This document shows, in pieces, positions 25,956-34,932 of a DNA stretch of 64,000 nt. Origin of the DNA: Alkaliphilus transvaalensis ATCC 700919 (lineage in GTDB: Bacteria > Bacillota > Clostridia > Peptostreptococcales > Natronincolaceae). The number at the start of each line of letters is the position of its first letter. The stretch's first letter is position 1. The DNA lies in the NCBI RefSeq assembly GCF_000621485.1, contig NZ_JHYF01000013.1, positions 107,453-171,452 on the forward strand, in the 5' to 3' direction. The translations under genes were made by a program, and so were the position numbers. Under the pieces are notes generated by a model that was not told the DNA's origin, ran no database searches, and saw only the letters and a list, made by a program, of their open reading frames with translations.

Positions 25956-25989
25956 ACTATATAGTATCACGTAGTAGTAGTGGTGTCAA
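25956..25989 (-). promoter_or_regulatory. Promoter and operator of the padR-DUF1048 operon
   Basis: On the minus strand, TTGACA (25984-25989), 17 bases, TACTAT (25961-25966). The palindrome ACTATATAGT (25956-25965) covers the -10, and AGTAGTAGTGG repeats fill the spacer. Confidence 0.75.
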
Positions 25990-26004
25990 CATGAATAAGA
26001 AAAA

Positions 26005-26031
26005 TTCCCCCAAACCATCAGTCTGAGGGAA
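26005..26031 (-). terminator. Terminator of the S9 peptidase gene
   Basis: On the minus strand, TTCCCTCAGAC and GTTTGGGGGAA pair (two G-U) and run into TTTTT. It is a near copy of the stem at 22564-22589. Confidence 0.8.
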
Positions 26032-26106
26032 TATAAAACATACTTTAATATCTATTTTTAACCGAGTGAATATCGCTTTTTATCATCATCCTTCACTTTT
26101 TTATAA

Positions 26107-28128
26107 TCATAGAACCCTAAAATCTTTCATGCTTTCACCTAAAATATAATGGGAAAACCACATCAAATTCTGTTTCATAATTGCCACATTAATTCCTGGC
26201 TGGTCCGGGCTATATGCCATTCCTTTAAATATAATTAATTCTGCATCAACCTTCATATCCTTAAGCCCTTGATATAGCTCATATGCATTTGTAATTGGAT
26301 TTCTTGCATCCTTATCGCCATGCTGGATTAAGGTGGGAGTACATGCTGATTTAATATATGTGATTGGTGACGCTTGAGCATATATCTCTGGATCATTCCA
26401 TGGATTATTTCCTAAATACATCCTAACAAAGTAAGGTATATCTGTATTTGCATAATGGGTACTCCAATTAGTAATGCCCCCTCCAACTGAAATAGCTCTA
26501 AATCTATCACTATATGTGGAACAGAAGGCTGCTATATATCCTCCGTTGCTCCATCCCATAACCCCTACTCTATCTTTATCTACGTTCCCCATGTCAACTA
26601 GTTTATCGACTCCAGATATAACATCATCGTAGTTAGCAATTCCTAGTTTTCTGTAGTTTGATTTTAAGAATTCATTACCATAGCCAGAGCTTCCCCTGTA
26701 ATTTGGTTCTAAAACTATAAAGCCTTTTTCGATAAACTGTTCAATAGGATATTTCTCATTAAAACAGTCTGAAAATATTGGAAAAGATGCCCACGCTGGG
26801 CCACCATGGATTACCAGTAATAAAGGATATTTTTTATTTGCATTAAAATCTACAGGGGTTGATAAAATCCCTTCTATTTCATGACCATCACTATTTTGCC
26901 ATACAATTATTTCCCTGTTACTTTTTTGTTTCCCTTCAAAAATGATATTTTCATTTGTTATTTTTTCATCATCTAAATAAATTTCAAAGGTTTCATTTGT
27001 TATCGCCTTATTATAGGACAAATGATTTCCATCACGGGTTATAGAAGCTTCCATTATAAAGCCATCTACTTTTTCCCTTAGCATTTTCACTTTGCCATCC
27101 TCAGATAGCAACCCAATAAGATAATTCGTTTTATCCTGCCATCTAATTAAAATTCCTTTAGCTGTCCATCGTAATGGAATAACTGTACTATCAAAATCTG
27201 TCAAAGGTTGAATTAGTTCTCCACTATTAATATCGTATATCTCTATTGTGCTGTCTTGTATATTGTTTTTATAATATTCCTTCTCCTTAACGCTTGCCGT
27301 GTAACATATTTTGCTGCCTTCAGGAGAAAAGCAAACCCTCCCTCTCAACAACTTATCTATATTCATCTTTTTTAACTCTGCAGCTTTAACATCTAGTATA
27401 TATAGATCCCCATTAATATAATCTCCCATATATGGGCTTGGTGTAGCCATAAATACAACCTTGTCACCATCATTTGAAATATCAAATTCGTGGATATGAA
27501 AATTTTTACCATTAGTTAGTTGATGCACAACGCTATTATCGTTTTCAAGTTCATTCTTACCAGCACTATTAGATTCTTCTAAACCCTCATGTTTACCATT
27601 GGATTTTGGTATCCCTTTTGCTATTTCAATGTACTTTAAACAATTATTCTGGTTTTCCTTGCCTATGTGATGGAAATCTCCATAGATCTCCTTGCGTCTC
27701 TTTATCGTTTCAGCTTCTTTTGCCAGCGTAATATAGAAAAAACCCTTGCCATTAGGCTCCCATTTGAATTTACTGACCCCGTCTTTCTCATCAGTAATTT
27801 GAATACTACCATCCCTATCAAATGACCTAACAAAGATCTGATTTCTCTTGTTATCACCGTCACCAGCAGGGGTAAGGTATGCGATATGTCTAGAATCTGG
27901 AGACCATAATGGGTATGTACAATCTTTATTTCCATGTGTTAGTGGGTAACATTGCCCCTTGTCTTTTTCATATATCCATATATGGTTACTATATTTATTG
28001 TCCTTCCAGTTAGTTGTCCTCTTTACAAATGCAACTTTTTTGCCATCATCACTTATGTTTGTACCTGATAGCTTTGGTAACGAAACAATCTCTTCTATAC
28101 TTAGATAATTTTTTTTATTAATACTCAT
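26107..28128 (-). CDS. S9-family (acylaminoacyl-peptidase-like) peptidase, His to Tyr in the triad
   Basis: A 673-residue cytoplasmic serine peptidase relative. The N-terminal part is a seven-bladed WD40/TolB-like propeller (repeats such as PLWSPDSRHIAYLT and VCFSPEGSKICYT). An alpha/beta hydrolase domain follows from about residue 410 (VIHGGPAWASFP). The nucleophile S527 lies in GWSNGGY, and the acid is probably D607 in HGDKDARNP. Where the catalytic His belongs (KGM.HG) the sequence has Tyr639 (KGMAYSPD), a change one transition could cause. It may be inactive or use another residue. It stands alone, with a terminator after it. Confidence 0.85.
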   Translation of the reverse strand: MSINKKNYLSIEEIVSLPKLSGTNISDDGKKVAFVKRTTNWKDNKYSNHIWIYEKDKGQCYPLTHGNKDCTYPLWSPDSRHIAYLTPAGDGDNKRNQIFVRSFDRDGSIQITDEKDGVSKFKWEPNGKGFFYITLAKEAETIKRRKEIYGDFHHIGKENQNNCLKYIEIAKGIPKSNGKHEGLEESNSAGKNELENDNSVVHQLTNGKNFHIHEFDISNDGDKVVFMATPSPYMGDYINGDLYILDVKAAELKKMNIDKLLRGRVCFSPEGSKICYTASVKEKEYYKNNIQDSTIEIYDINSGELIQPLTDFDSTVIPLRWTAKGILIRWQDKTNYLIGLLSEDGKVKMLREKVDGFIMEASITRDGNHLSYNKAITNETFEIYLDDEKITNENIIFEGKQKSNREIIVWQNSDGHEIEGILSTPVDFNANKKYPLLLVIHGGPAWASFPIFSDCFNEKYPIEQFIEKGFIVLEPNYRGSSGYGNEFLKSNYRKLGIANYDDVISGVDKLVDMGNVDKDRVGVMGWSNGGYIAAFCSTYSDRFRAISVGGGITNWSTHYANTDIPYFVRMYLGNNPWNDPEIYAQASPITYIKSACTPTLIQHGDKDARNPITNAYELYQGLKDMKVDAELIIFKGMAYSPDQPGINVAIMKQNLMWFSHYILGESMKDFRVL

Positions 28129-28290
28129 TGTAAACCTCCCCTTATCATTTGATTCCCCAAAGTCCCCATTCTAACTAAAAAATCTAATCCACTCTGCTCT
28201 ACTAAATCTTTGCTAAATCATTTCTATTTCATTATTAATGATATTTTCCATGTACTAACTTTCCATTAGTTATTATTCATTATATCGAAC

Positions 28291-28318
28291 AAAGACTGAC
28301 AACAGTATGTCAGTCTTT
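28291..28318. terminator. Terminator after the SigY-like ABC operon
   Basis: AAAGACTGAC (28291-28300) and GTCAGTCTTT (28309-28318) pair exactly. It lies 33 bases past the last permease gene on the minus strand. Confidence 0.75.
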
Positions 28319-28350
28319 GAAGGTTTATCCTTATTATTTTTTATTGTACT

Positions 28351-29604
28351 CTAATTCTTCACTTGATGCCTTTTAAAACTAAAGTATGCCCCAATTAGCA
28401 TAATAATCGATAAGACAACAGCTACAAATGCTGTAACCCATGGCAACATAATTACTTTGTCAAACAGATAAACGGCATCGAAGGTTTTAAAATGATCAAC
28501 ACCAATTAAAACTTTAGTAGGCATAAACATAATCATTCTATTTAGCATCCTGCCTCCAAACATCCCCGAAAGAATGATAGGAAACAAAGTTAAAACTCCA
28601 GCTGTAACCAATGAGGTAACAGATCCTTTTGATCGAGATGAAATAAACAAAATGGTTGATGTTAAAAATATTAGTCCTAAAAAACTCATTGCTGTGATCA
28701 CAAAGTAACTTGTCATATAGGTGAAGGGATAGGGACTTGGATTCTGCGCCCAATTCTGAAGAAAAGATCTGGCTCCTTCAGTCCCAAAGAAAGTGAATAT
28801 CAGGACAATATTAATGAACTGTATCATCATCCATGATAAAATTGATACTAAAAATGCTGTAATCATCTTTGCTTTTATTACCTTATTTTTTCCATGTTTT
28901 GCACTTAAAATAAGGGAATCTGTTTTTCTGACGTATTCTTGAGAAAATATAGGCGATAGGACCACAATTAGCAACAGCCCCACCGTATAAGGTAATACCG
29001 TCTGCATAGCATGAAGTCTTGACCACCCCCAGCTGTAACCGTAATAAGCCCTATAGCCATTACTTAGATACCCATACATATCTTCTGCTTTTGTAGCTAA
29101 TGCTTCTCCCTTTTCATCCTCGTAAACTTCACGATAATAGTTAGCTTTTTCTGCTCCTATTTCTTTTGCCACCCTGTAAAAGTTTGATGCTACTTCAGGC
29201 TCTTCCAAACGTTGAAGCTCTTGGCTAAACAAAACCTCCTCTTTAATAAAAAAGATGATATTTGAGTCGATCATTTCTCTAGAGAATCCCCGTGCAAGCA
29301 ATTCTTCTGTTTTTTCTATAGCCTCTTCTTCGCTTATTTGATTAGCAGGATTAAACAATATTGAATTTTTTTCATCTTCTACATTCTGTATCCATTCATC
29401 ATCAATGAAGCCTGCAAATTCTGATTTCTCATTTTGCAATTGGTTTACCTTCTCTTTACTATATGGCATCCCATAGGTGGGCTCACTGTCAAACGTTGAA
29501 TAAAAAATCATTAAAACATTATAAAAAAGAATAATAGCTAAAATACCAAAAACCACAGGTCGCTTCATACTTTTTCTTATCTCTAATCCAATTAAATCCT
29601 TCAA
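28351..29604 (-). CDS. ABC exporter permease 2 of the SigY-like operon
   Basis: A 417-residue membrane protein. One N-terminal helix (about residues 16-36) is followed by an extracytoplasmic stretch of about 170 residues and five or six C-terminal helices. It is a paralogue of the preceding gene; both share GEALA.KAEAMYGYL and FSKEY.QKTDSL-type segments (here FSQEYVRKTDSLILSAKHGK). Two such permeases with one ATPase make a heterodimeric exporter. The gene is last in the operon. Confidence 0.85.
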   Translation of the reverse strand: MKDLIGLEIRKSMKRPVVFGILAIILFYNVLMIFYSTFDSEPTYGMPYSKEKVNQLQNEKSEFAGFIDDEWIQNVEDEKNSILFNPANQISEEEAIEKTEELLARGFSREMIDSNIIFFIKEEVLFSQELQRLEEPEVASNFYRVAKEIGAEKANYYREVYEDEKGEALATKAEDMYGYLSNGYRAYYGYSWGWSRLHAMQTVLPYTVGLLLIVVLSPIFSQEYVRKTDSLILSAKHGKNKVIKAKMITAFLVSILSWMMIQFINIVLIFTFFGTEGARSFLQNWAQNPSPYPFTYMTSYFVITAMSFLGLIFLTSTILFISSRSKGSVTSLVTAGVLTLFPIILSGMFGGRMLNRMIMFMPTKVLIGVDHFKTFDAVYLFDKVIMLPWVTAFVAVVLSIIMLIGAYFSFKRHQVKN

Positions 29605-29619
29605 ATATGGTCACCTCCA

Positions 29620-30870
29620 TTAATTTTCCACTTGATGTCTCTTAAATGTTTTAAATGCAATTGAAACCACCAGAATAGATAGCAAAATAGCCACCATCGG
29701 TACTACCCATTGCATTAATACAACCTTTCCTACAATATAATAACCTCTGAAAAAAGTGAAATAATCAGTTGCTATTAATAACCTAACAGGCATAAAAAGC
29801 ATTGCCTCTGAAATGAACCTCCCAACTATACCACCTACATTCGGTATCGATATAACAACGGGAAATAGTAAAAGAATCGTACTTATGACAGTTGTTAAAA
29901 ATGAACTCTTTGATTTGACCGATATTAAAATAATTATACTGGTTAAAAAGATTACACCAATTAAACTAACTATCCTTACTGCAATATAATTTGTTAGTTG
30001 TGGGATGGCAAATGGACTATTGTTAAATAACCAATCCTGCACATAGGTCTCTGCCCCTTGCAAACCAAAGAGCCCTGCTGTCACAAGTAAGTTCATGCCC
30101 TGTATCGTTATCCAAAAGCCTATAGCCAATATAAATGAAGCCCCTAACTTTGCATAAATCAACCTACTCTTACCATATTTAGTAGATAATAAAAGGCTAT
30201 CTGTTTTTTGACTATACTCCTTTGAAAATATAGTAGATATTGTCACGATTAGAAATAGTCCCACAATAAAGGGCATCAGACTTTGCATAAAGCTGAGTTT
30301 AAGCCAACCTAAGTTGTAGCCATAATGGGCTATATAGTCCTGTGCTAGGTACCCATACATTGCTTCAGCTTTAGATGCTAAGGCTTCACCCTTCTTTCCA
30401 TCCCCCTCCCTTCGATATAGTTCTCCCTGCATATCAGAAAATTGCTGGGCATAATCATAAAATTCTGAGGAATATTTGGCATCCAGAAGTATGTTATAGG
30501 ATAGACTATTTAATATCTCTGGTTTTAAAAAATTTGTATTGTCCATCTTATCGACATATTCCTGTGTATAGCCCCTTTGTAAATATCCTTGCTGCACCTT
30601 TATCTTCTCATCTTTAGATATCAAATTATCAGGATTCTCCTTAAGACTCTTCAGCTTTTCCGTTATGCTTGTCGTCCAATTTTCATTAATTGCACCTGCA
30701 TATTGAGATTGCTCTGCCCTTTGCATTTCTATATCTTGTCGGGATACAATACTCCCCTCACTATTAAATAGTAAGACAATCCCATTAACGGCAAGTAATA
30801 TCAAAATTAGCATAAGAGATAAAGGCTGTATTAACATCTTTTTGAGTTCGTACTGAATGATAGTGATCAT
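29620..30870 (-). CDS. ABC exporter permease 1 of the SigY-like operon
   Basis: A 416-residue paralogue of the permease that follows. It has an N-terminal helix (about residues 17-36), a large extracytoplasmic region containing GEALASKAEAMYGYLAQDY, and a C-terminal membrane domain with FSKEYSQKTDSLLLSTKYGK on the cytoplasmic side. It starts directly after the ATPase gene. The extracytoplasmic domain could sense or bind the exported compound. Confidence 0.85.
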   Translation of the reverse strand: MITIIQYELKKMLIQPLSLMLILILLAVNGIVLLFNSEGSIVSRQDIEMQRAEQSQYAGAINENWTTSITEKLKSLKENPDNLISKDEKIKVQQGYLQRGYTQEYVDKMDNTNFLKPEILNSLSYNILLDAKYSSEFYDYAQQFSDMQGELYRREGDGKKGEALASKAEAMYGYLAQDYIAHYGYNLGWLKLSFMQSLMPFIVGLFLIVTISTIFSKEYSQKTDSLLLSTKYGKSRLIYAKLGASFILAIGFWITIQGMNLLVTAGLFGLQGAETYVQDWLFNNSPFAIPQLTNYIAVRIVSLIGVIFLTSIIILISVKSKSSFLTTVISTILLLFPVVISIPNVGGIVGRFISEAMLFMPVRLLIATDYFTFFRGYYIVGKVVLMQWVVPMVAILLSILVVSIAFKTFKRHQVEN

Positions 30871-31737
30871 TTACACTTCTCCTTTAAAATGATAGAGATA
30901 CAGATCTTCAAGGTTTGGAGAAACATTTACTGCTTTTTCTGAAGGCCGTTCTTCTGAGACAATACGAAGTTCCACCTGCTCACCGCTATGTTTTAGATTA
31001 CTTACAATAAAATTACTATTGTAACTGTCCACATCATTAGGTGCAACCTGTAGGCTCCATACGAAGTCCTTTATAGAATCACATATACGGTCTGTGGTAG
31101 CTTGCTGAGAAAGTTGTCCCTCCTTCATAATCATAATTCTATCTGCAATGTATTCAACATCAGAGACAATATGGGTAGAGAGTAATACGATCTTTCCAGT
31201 GGAGTTCTCACTGATGATGTTACGGAATTTAGCCCGCTCTTTTGGGTCAAGTCCCACTGTAGGCTCATCTAAAATGAGTATCTTAGGATCATTAATTAAA
31301 GCTTGGGCAATTCCTAACCTCTGCCGCATGCCACCGGAATAAGTCTTGATTTTCTTTTTCCTTACCTCATAGAGTCCCACCATGTTGAGTAACTCTTTAC
31401 ACCTATTCTCAGCAGTCAACCGAGGCAGTCCTTTTAGGGATGAAAAATAGAGCATAAAGTCCCAAGCTGAAAAATCAGGATAATATCCAAAGTTTTGTGG
31501 CAAATACCCTAATAATTCTCGGTAGGCTTCATCTAGGGTTGTTATATTAACTCCATCTAACAACACTTCCCCCGATGTGGGTCGCAATATATCGCACATC
31601 ATTCGCATTAATGTTGTTTTACCCGAACCATTTGCACCCAACAAGCCATTAATCCCTTCAGTAAATGTGACGGAAAACCGATCCACCGCTATTTTATTTC
31701 CATATTGTTTTGTCAATTTATTTATTTTTAGTTCCAT
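30871..31737 (-). CDS. ABC exporter ATPase of the SigY-like operon
   Basis: A 288-residue ATPase: Walker [11 protein letters not shown] (about residues 33-42), signature YSGGMRQRLG, Walker B ILILDEPTVGLDPKER, H-loop LSTHIVSD. The C-terminal extension of about 75 residues is like those of bacitracin/lantibiotic-type exporters. It overlaps the membrane-protein gene before it by 10 bases, so the whole set is one tightly packed operon driven by the ECF sigma gene at its head. Confidence 0.95.
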   Translation of the reverse strand: MELKINKLTKQYGNKIAVDRFSVTFTEGINGLLGANGSGKTTLMRMMCDILRPTSGEVLLDGVNITTLDEAYRELLGYLPQNFGYYPDFSAWDFMLYFSSLKGLPRLTAENRCKELLNMVGLYEVRKKKIKTYSGGMRQRLGIAQALINDPKILILDEPTVGLDPKERAKFRNIISENSTGKIVLLSTHIVSDVEYIADRIMIMKEGQLSQQATTDRICDSIKDFVWSLQVAPNDVDSYNSNFIVSNLKHSGEQVELRIVSEERPSEKAVNVSPNLEDLYLYHFKGEV

Positions 31738-32495
31738 TGGATGAATACCTCCTTGTTAGTTATCCCTCTCATAAAGTAATAGAGTTCAATTAGAAAAAAT
31801 ACTGTTGTTACCACAAATAAGACAATCCAGATTGTTTCGGTAATGGCTATAAAAAAGCTAAGATCTGTTAACATCTTCATCAAAGCAACCAGACAGAGGG
31901 AAATGCTTATAGATGCAACAGAAGATCGAATCTTTATAAAATGAAGCATGAATAAGTGAATTCCATTTACGATGTTAAAGGGCACTAAACCATAGAGTAC
32001 AACTTGAGTAAATGGTATTTGGTGTTGAATAGATAAAAAAGTAATCATTATTGTTAACGCTACAAGATTGATACTTCCAATAATGAACAACCTTGCTACC
32101 AAAATTTTTGACATACTATTTTTGCAGGTGTCCTCCAATTCGGACATGCCATAAATCATACTTTTAATTAGTTCTGGTACTGCAAAAAAAGCGAGTATAG
32201 GTGTTAAGATAAATAATATCCTTTGGACTTCAAGGTATGGATCAATTAAATTAATAGAAAGTACTATTGTCATAATGATAGCAATTATCTGTGTTAGCCA
32301 AAGATAGGGTGAGATATATCTTGCTTGTTCCCTCAGTAGTCCACTAAATGCTGTTTTAGAAGGTGTCATTCTCTCCATTATTTTTTGTCCTGCCAATATA
32401 GTCTTAGAAATATTCTCTTCTCTTCCATGGGGCACTTGATATTGATGAAGCACTTCTTTAAACCGATCTTTATCTTTCAAAGTAATCCTCCTCAC
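31728..32495 (-). CDS. Membrane protein, probable anti-sigma partner
   Basis: A 255-residue protein with about 65 cytoplasmic residues followed by six predicted helices (from about residue 66). It overlaps the sigma gene by 26 bases and directly precedes the ABC ATPase. In the Bacillus sigY operon the genes between sigma and the ABC subunits include the membrane regulators of SigY. By position this gene would play that role, holding the sigma factor through its N-terminal cytoplasmic segment. I see no sequence motif that proves it. Confidence 0.6.
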   Translation of the reverse strand: MRRITLKDKDRFKEVLHQYQVPHGREENISKTILAGQKIMERMTPSKTAFSGLLREQARYISPYLWLTQIIAIIMTIVLSINLIDPYLEVQRILFILTPILAFFAVPELIKSMIYGMSELEDTCKNSMSKILVARLFIIGSINLVALTIMITFLSIQHQIPFTQVVLYGLVPFNIVNGIHLFMLHFIKIRSSVASISISLCLVALMKMLTDLSFFIAITETIWIVLFVVTTVFFLIELYYFMRGITNKEVFIQWN

Positions 32496-33012
32496 TTAAC
32501 ATTTTTTTCAGCTTATCCTTGCCTTGCTTCAGTCGTGATTTTACTGTAGCTAAACTTACCCCTGTAATCTTAGCAATATCCTTAGCCTTCAAATCATGAT
32601 AGTAATAAAGAATAAGGGTATCCTTCTGTATATCAGGAAGTACATCTAATTTTTTCTTAATAGCCCTTGCTTCCTCATTTCTGACAATACTTTCTATCGG
32701 TTCGGGTTTTCCATCACTTTTCTGCAGGCTATTAACATCTACATAGCTCTGTTGGGGCTTCTTATAATAATCGTTGCAGGTATTAACGGCTATTGTAAAT
32801 AAAAAATTAGTAAATTTTCCTGAAAAACGAAAGTTATATATGGCTTTTACCAGCTTTAGAAAAATATCCTGTGTTAAGTCGGCGGCCACCACTTGATTCC
32901 CTACCCGTCTTAAACAATAGCTATAGATATTTTGATAGTGTTTTCTTACGAGAATATCAAAGGCTTGCTTATCACCTTTTTTTATCTGCCATATTAGTTG
33001 GTAATCTTCAAT
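32470..33012 (-). CDS. ECF sigma factor with ATT start codon
   Basis: A 180-residue ECF sigma factor. Region 2 spans about residues 5-75 (EDYQLIWQIKKGD, then VAADLTQDIFLKLVKAI) and region 4 spans about 115-170 (LPDIQKDTLILYYYHDLKAK, GVSLATVKSRLKQGKDKL). A canonical start codon exists only at a GTG (32892) that would delete most of region 2. Upstream the frame stays open to a TGA, with GGAGG (33021-33025) followed after 8 bases by ATT (33010-33012) and then GAA GAT TAC, exactly where the family's N-terminus belongs. I therefore propose an ATT (or adjacent ATT/ATC) start. It heads the ABC operon. Confidence 0.8.
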   Translation of the reverse strand: MEDYQLIWQIKKGDKQAFDILVRKHYQNIYSYCLRRVGNQVVAADLTQDIFLKLVKAIYNFRFSGKFTNFLFTIAVNTCNDYYKKPQQSYVDVNSLQKSDGKPEPIESIVRNEEARAIKKKLDVLPDIQKDTLILYYYHDLKAKDIAKITGVSLATVKSRLKQGKDKLKKMLSEEDYFER

Positions 33013-33154
33013 AATGATCGCCTCCTTTCAATTTGAAAATGTTCTACACCTATATCAACGAGTATAACTTAAAAAAAGATTTAAAATTCATCCTAGAAAT
33101 AAATGTATTTTTTTATGGCTGCAAATCCATGATCTATACTTTACGATGATCAAT

Positions 33155-33218
33155 GTCTTCCTTCAGAAGATTTATAGATTTAGCATCATGGGTGTTTCCT
33201 ATTCGTTATATAAAAAAA
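33155..33218. repeat. Dispersed intergenic repeat, copy B
   Basis: GTCTTCCTTCAGAAGATTTA at the left end and TTTCCTATTCGTTATA at the right, against the terminator of the transporter operon. Nothing else is recognisable in 33030-33359 apart from that terminator. Confidence 0.6.
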
Positions 33219-33232
33219 GGGCCTCAGCCCTA
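33212..33232 (-). terminator. Terminator of the Nik-type transporter operon
   Basis: AGGGC/GCCCT stem with CTCA loop. The minus strand runs into TTTTTTT. It lies 128 bases after the last ATPase stop. Confidence 0.75.
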
Positions 33233-33359
33233 AACTTTATTTTCTATTTTGAGACAGCTCCTCCTTTAAGAAAAGATTTATTATTTTTAATTTCCTTAAT
33301 ATATATTTAAATGAGGAAATTGCATAACTTATTGAAGATAAAGCAGAGAAGTTCCAGTA

Positions 33360-34112
33360 TTAATCAAAAGTGATTACAGAAGACACTAGTTTCTTAGCAT
33401 ATTGGTTTTCTGTTTTTGCTAAATCAGTAACAAGTAATTCTTCTTCTATCTTGCCTTTATATAAAAATAATACTTTATCACATAAACTGGCTACAGCCTG
33501 AAGATCATGGGCAATAAACAAATAGGTAAGGTTTAAATCTGCCCTTAGCTCCTTTAGTAAATCTAATATTTGAGCTTGTACCGAAACATCTAGAGAACTT
33601 ATGGCTTCATCTAAAATAATAAATCTTGGATTCGTAGATATTGCTCTAGCAATACACACCCTCTGTAATTGCCCTCCACTTAGTTCATGGGGGTATCTTT
33701 GTAAAAGCTTCGATGGTAAGGCCACCCTATCTAAAAGTTGAGTTACTTTAGTTGCTGTCTTCGCTATATTTTCCTTTACCAACATAGGCTCTATAATCGC
33801 TTCTTCTACAGTGAATCTGGGGTTTACAGATGAGGTATAGTCTTGAAACACTACACTTATTTCACCGGGATTTTTCTTTTTCCATACTGGTATACTTTCT
33901 CCCTCTAAAGTAATTGTACCTTCATCTGGTTTCTCTAAATCCATAATTAATCTAGATAATGTGCTTTTTCCGCTACCACTTTCTCCTATCAGCCCAACAC
34001 ACTCACCTTCTTTAATTTCAAAACTAATTCCTGAAAGTACTGTAAATCGATTTTTTTTAAATAAAGATCCTGCCTTTGGATAACTTTTATATACATTCTG
34101 CACTTTTAACAT
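33360..34112 (-). CDS. Opp/Nik-family ABC ATPase (NikE-like)
   Basis: A 250-residue ATPase of the peptide/nickel uptake class: Walker A GESGSGKSTL (about residues 42-51), signature LSGGQLQRVC, Walker B FIILDEAISSLDVSVQ, H-loop IAHDLQAV. It is short, like NikE rather than OppF. It overlaps the preceding ATPase gene by 26 bases and closes a five-gene operon under a cobalamin riboswitch, which points to cobalt or a cobalt compound as cargo. Confidence 0.9.
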   Translation of the reverse strand: MLKVQNVYKSYPKAGSLFKKNRFTVLSGISFEIKEGECVGLIGESGSGKSTLSRLIMDLEKPDEGTITLEGESIPVWKKKNPGEISVVFQDYTSSVNPRFTVEEAIIEPMLVKENIAKTATKVTQLLDRVALPSKLLQRYPHELSGGQLQRVCIARAISTNPRFIILDEAISSLDVSVQAQILDLLKELRADLNLTYLFIAHDLQAVASLCDKVLFLYKGKIEEELLVTDLAKTENQYAKKLVSSVITFD

Positions 34113-34932
34113 TTACAACTTCAACTTCCTCCCTATCCATGATTTTGCGAAAAGGTTGTGAAAGAGCCATACGAGTTTCTACTAAATAACGAGTATAATC
34201 ATTTTGGGGTCTTCTAAAAATCTGATTTGCATCTCCATATTCTACACAACTGCCCTCCTTCATCACCAATACCTTTTGAGCTAATCGTTGTACAACACCT
34301 AAATCATGGGATATAAATAAGATGGCAGTTCCAGTTGTACGTTGTAATAGCTCAAACTGTTCTACTACATCCCGCTGATTAATAGCATCCAAGGCAGTAG
34401 TAGGTTCATCTGCTATCATAATATCTGGCTCTATAGCCATAGCAATGGCTATCATACACCTTTGGAGCATACCCCCTGACAATTGATGAGGATATTTTTT
34501 TATTACATTTTTTGCATCATATATCCCCATCCTATTCATCGCTTCTATTCCCATAGCCTGTGCAGCTTTTTTAGACATCTTTAGGTTTGTACAAAGGGTC
34601 TCTTCTATTTGATATCCTATGGTATAGAGGGGATCAAAGGCTGTCATTGCATCCTGCAGAATCATTGAAATTTTTTTACCTCTAATTTTTTGCATTTCAT
34701 TAGGATTATTTTTAGGAATCTCTTTTCCATGAAGATAAACAGATCCCTTTACTTCCAGCCAAGGGTTAGTCAACTGCAATAGAGCTTTACATGTCATAGA
34801 CTTACCACTGCCGCTTTCTCCTACTATGGCTAGACAACTATTAGGTTCAAGAGAAAAGGTAAGACCATGGAGGATTCTTTCCCCATTACGTAGGTCAGTT
34901 ACTGATAGATTTTCTACTTTTAGCAAAGTCAC
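34087..34932 (-). CDS. Opp/Nik-family ABC ATPase (NikD-like)
   Basis: A 281-residue ATPase: Walker A GESGSGKSMT (about residues 38-47), signature LSGGMLQRCM, Walker B IMIADEPTTALDAINQ, H-loop ISHDLGVV. It starts with GTG, about 10 bases after AGGAGG, inside the end of the preceding permease gene (38-base overlap). It should form the energising heterodimer with the NikE-like protein. Confidence 0.9.
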   Translation of the reverse strand: MTLLKVENLSVTDLRNGERILHGLTFSLEPNSCLAIVGESGSGKSMTCKALLQLTNPWLEVKGSVYLHGKEIPKNNPNEMQKIRGKKISMILQDAMTAFDPLYTIGYQIEETLCTNLKMSKKAAQAMGIEAMNRMGIYDAKNVIKKYPHQLSGGMLQRCMIAIAMAIEPDIMIADEPTTALDAINQRDVVEQFELLQRTTGTAILFISHDLGVVQRLAQKVLVMKEGSCVEYGDANQIFRRPQNDYTRYLVETRMALSQPFRKIMDREEVEVVNVKSAECI

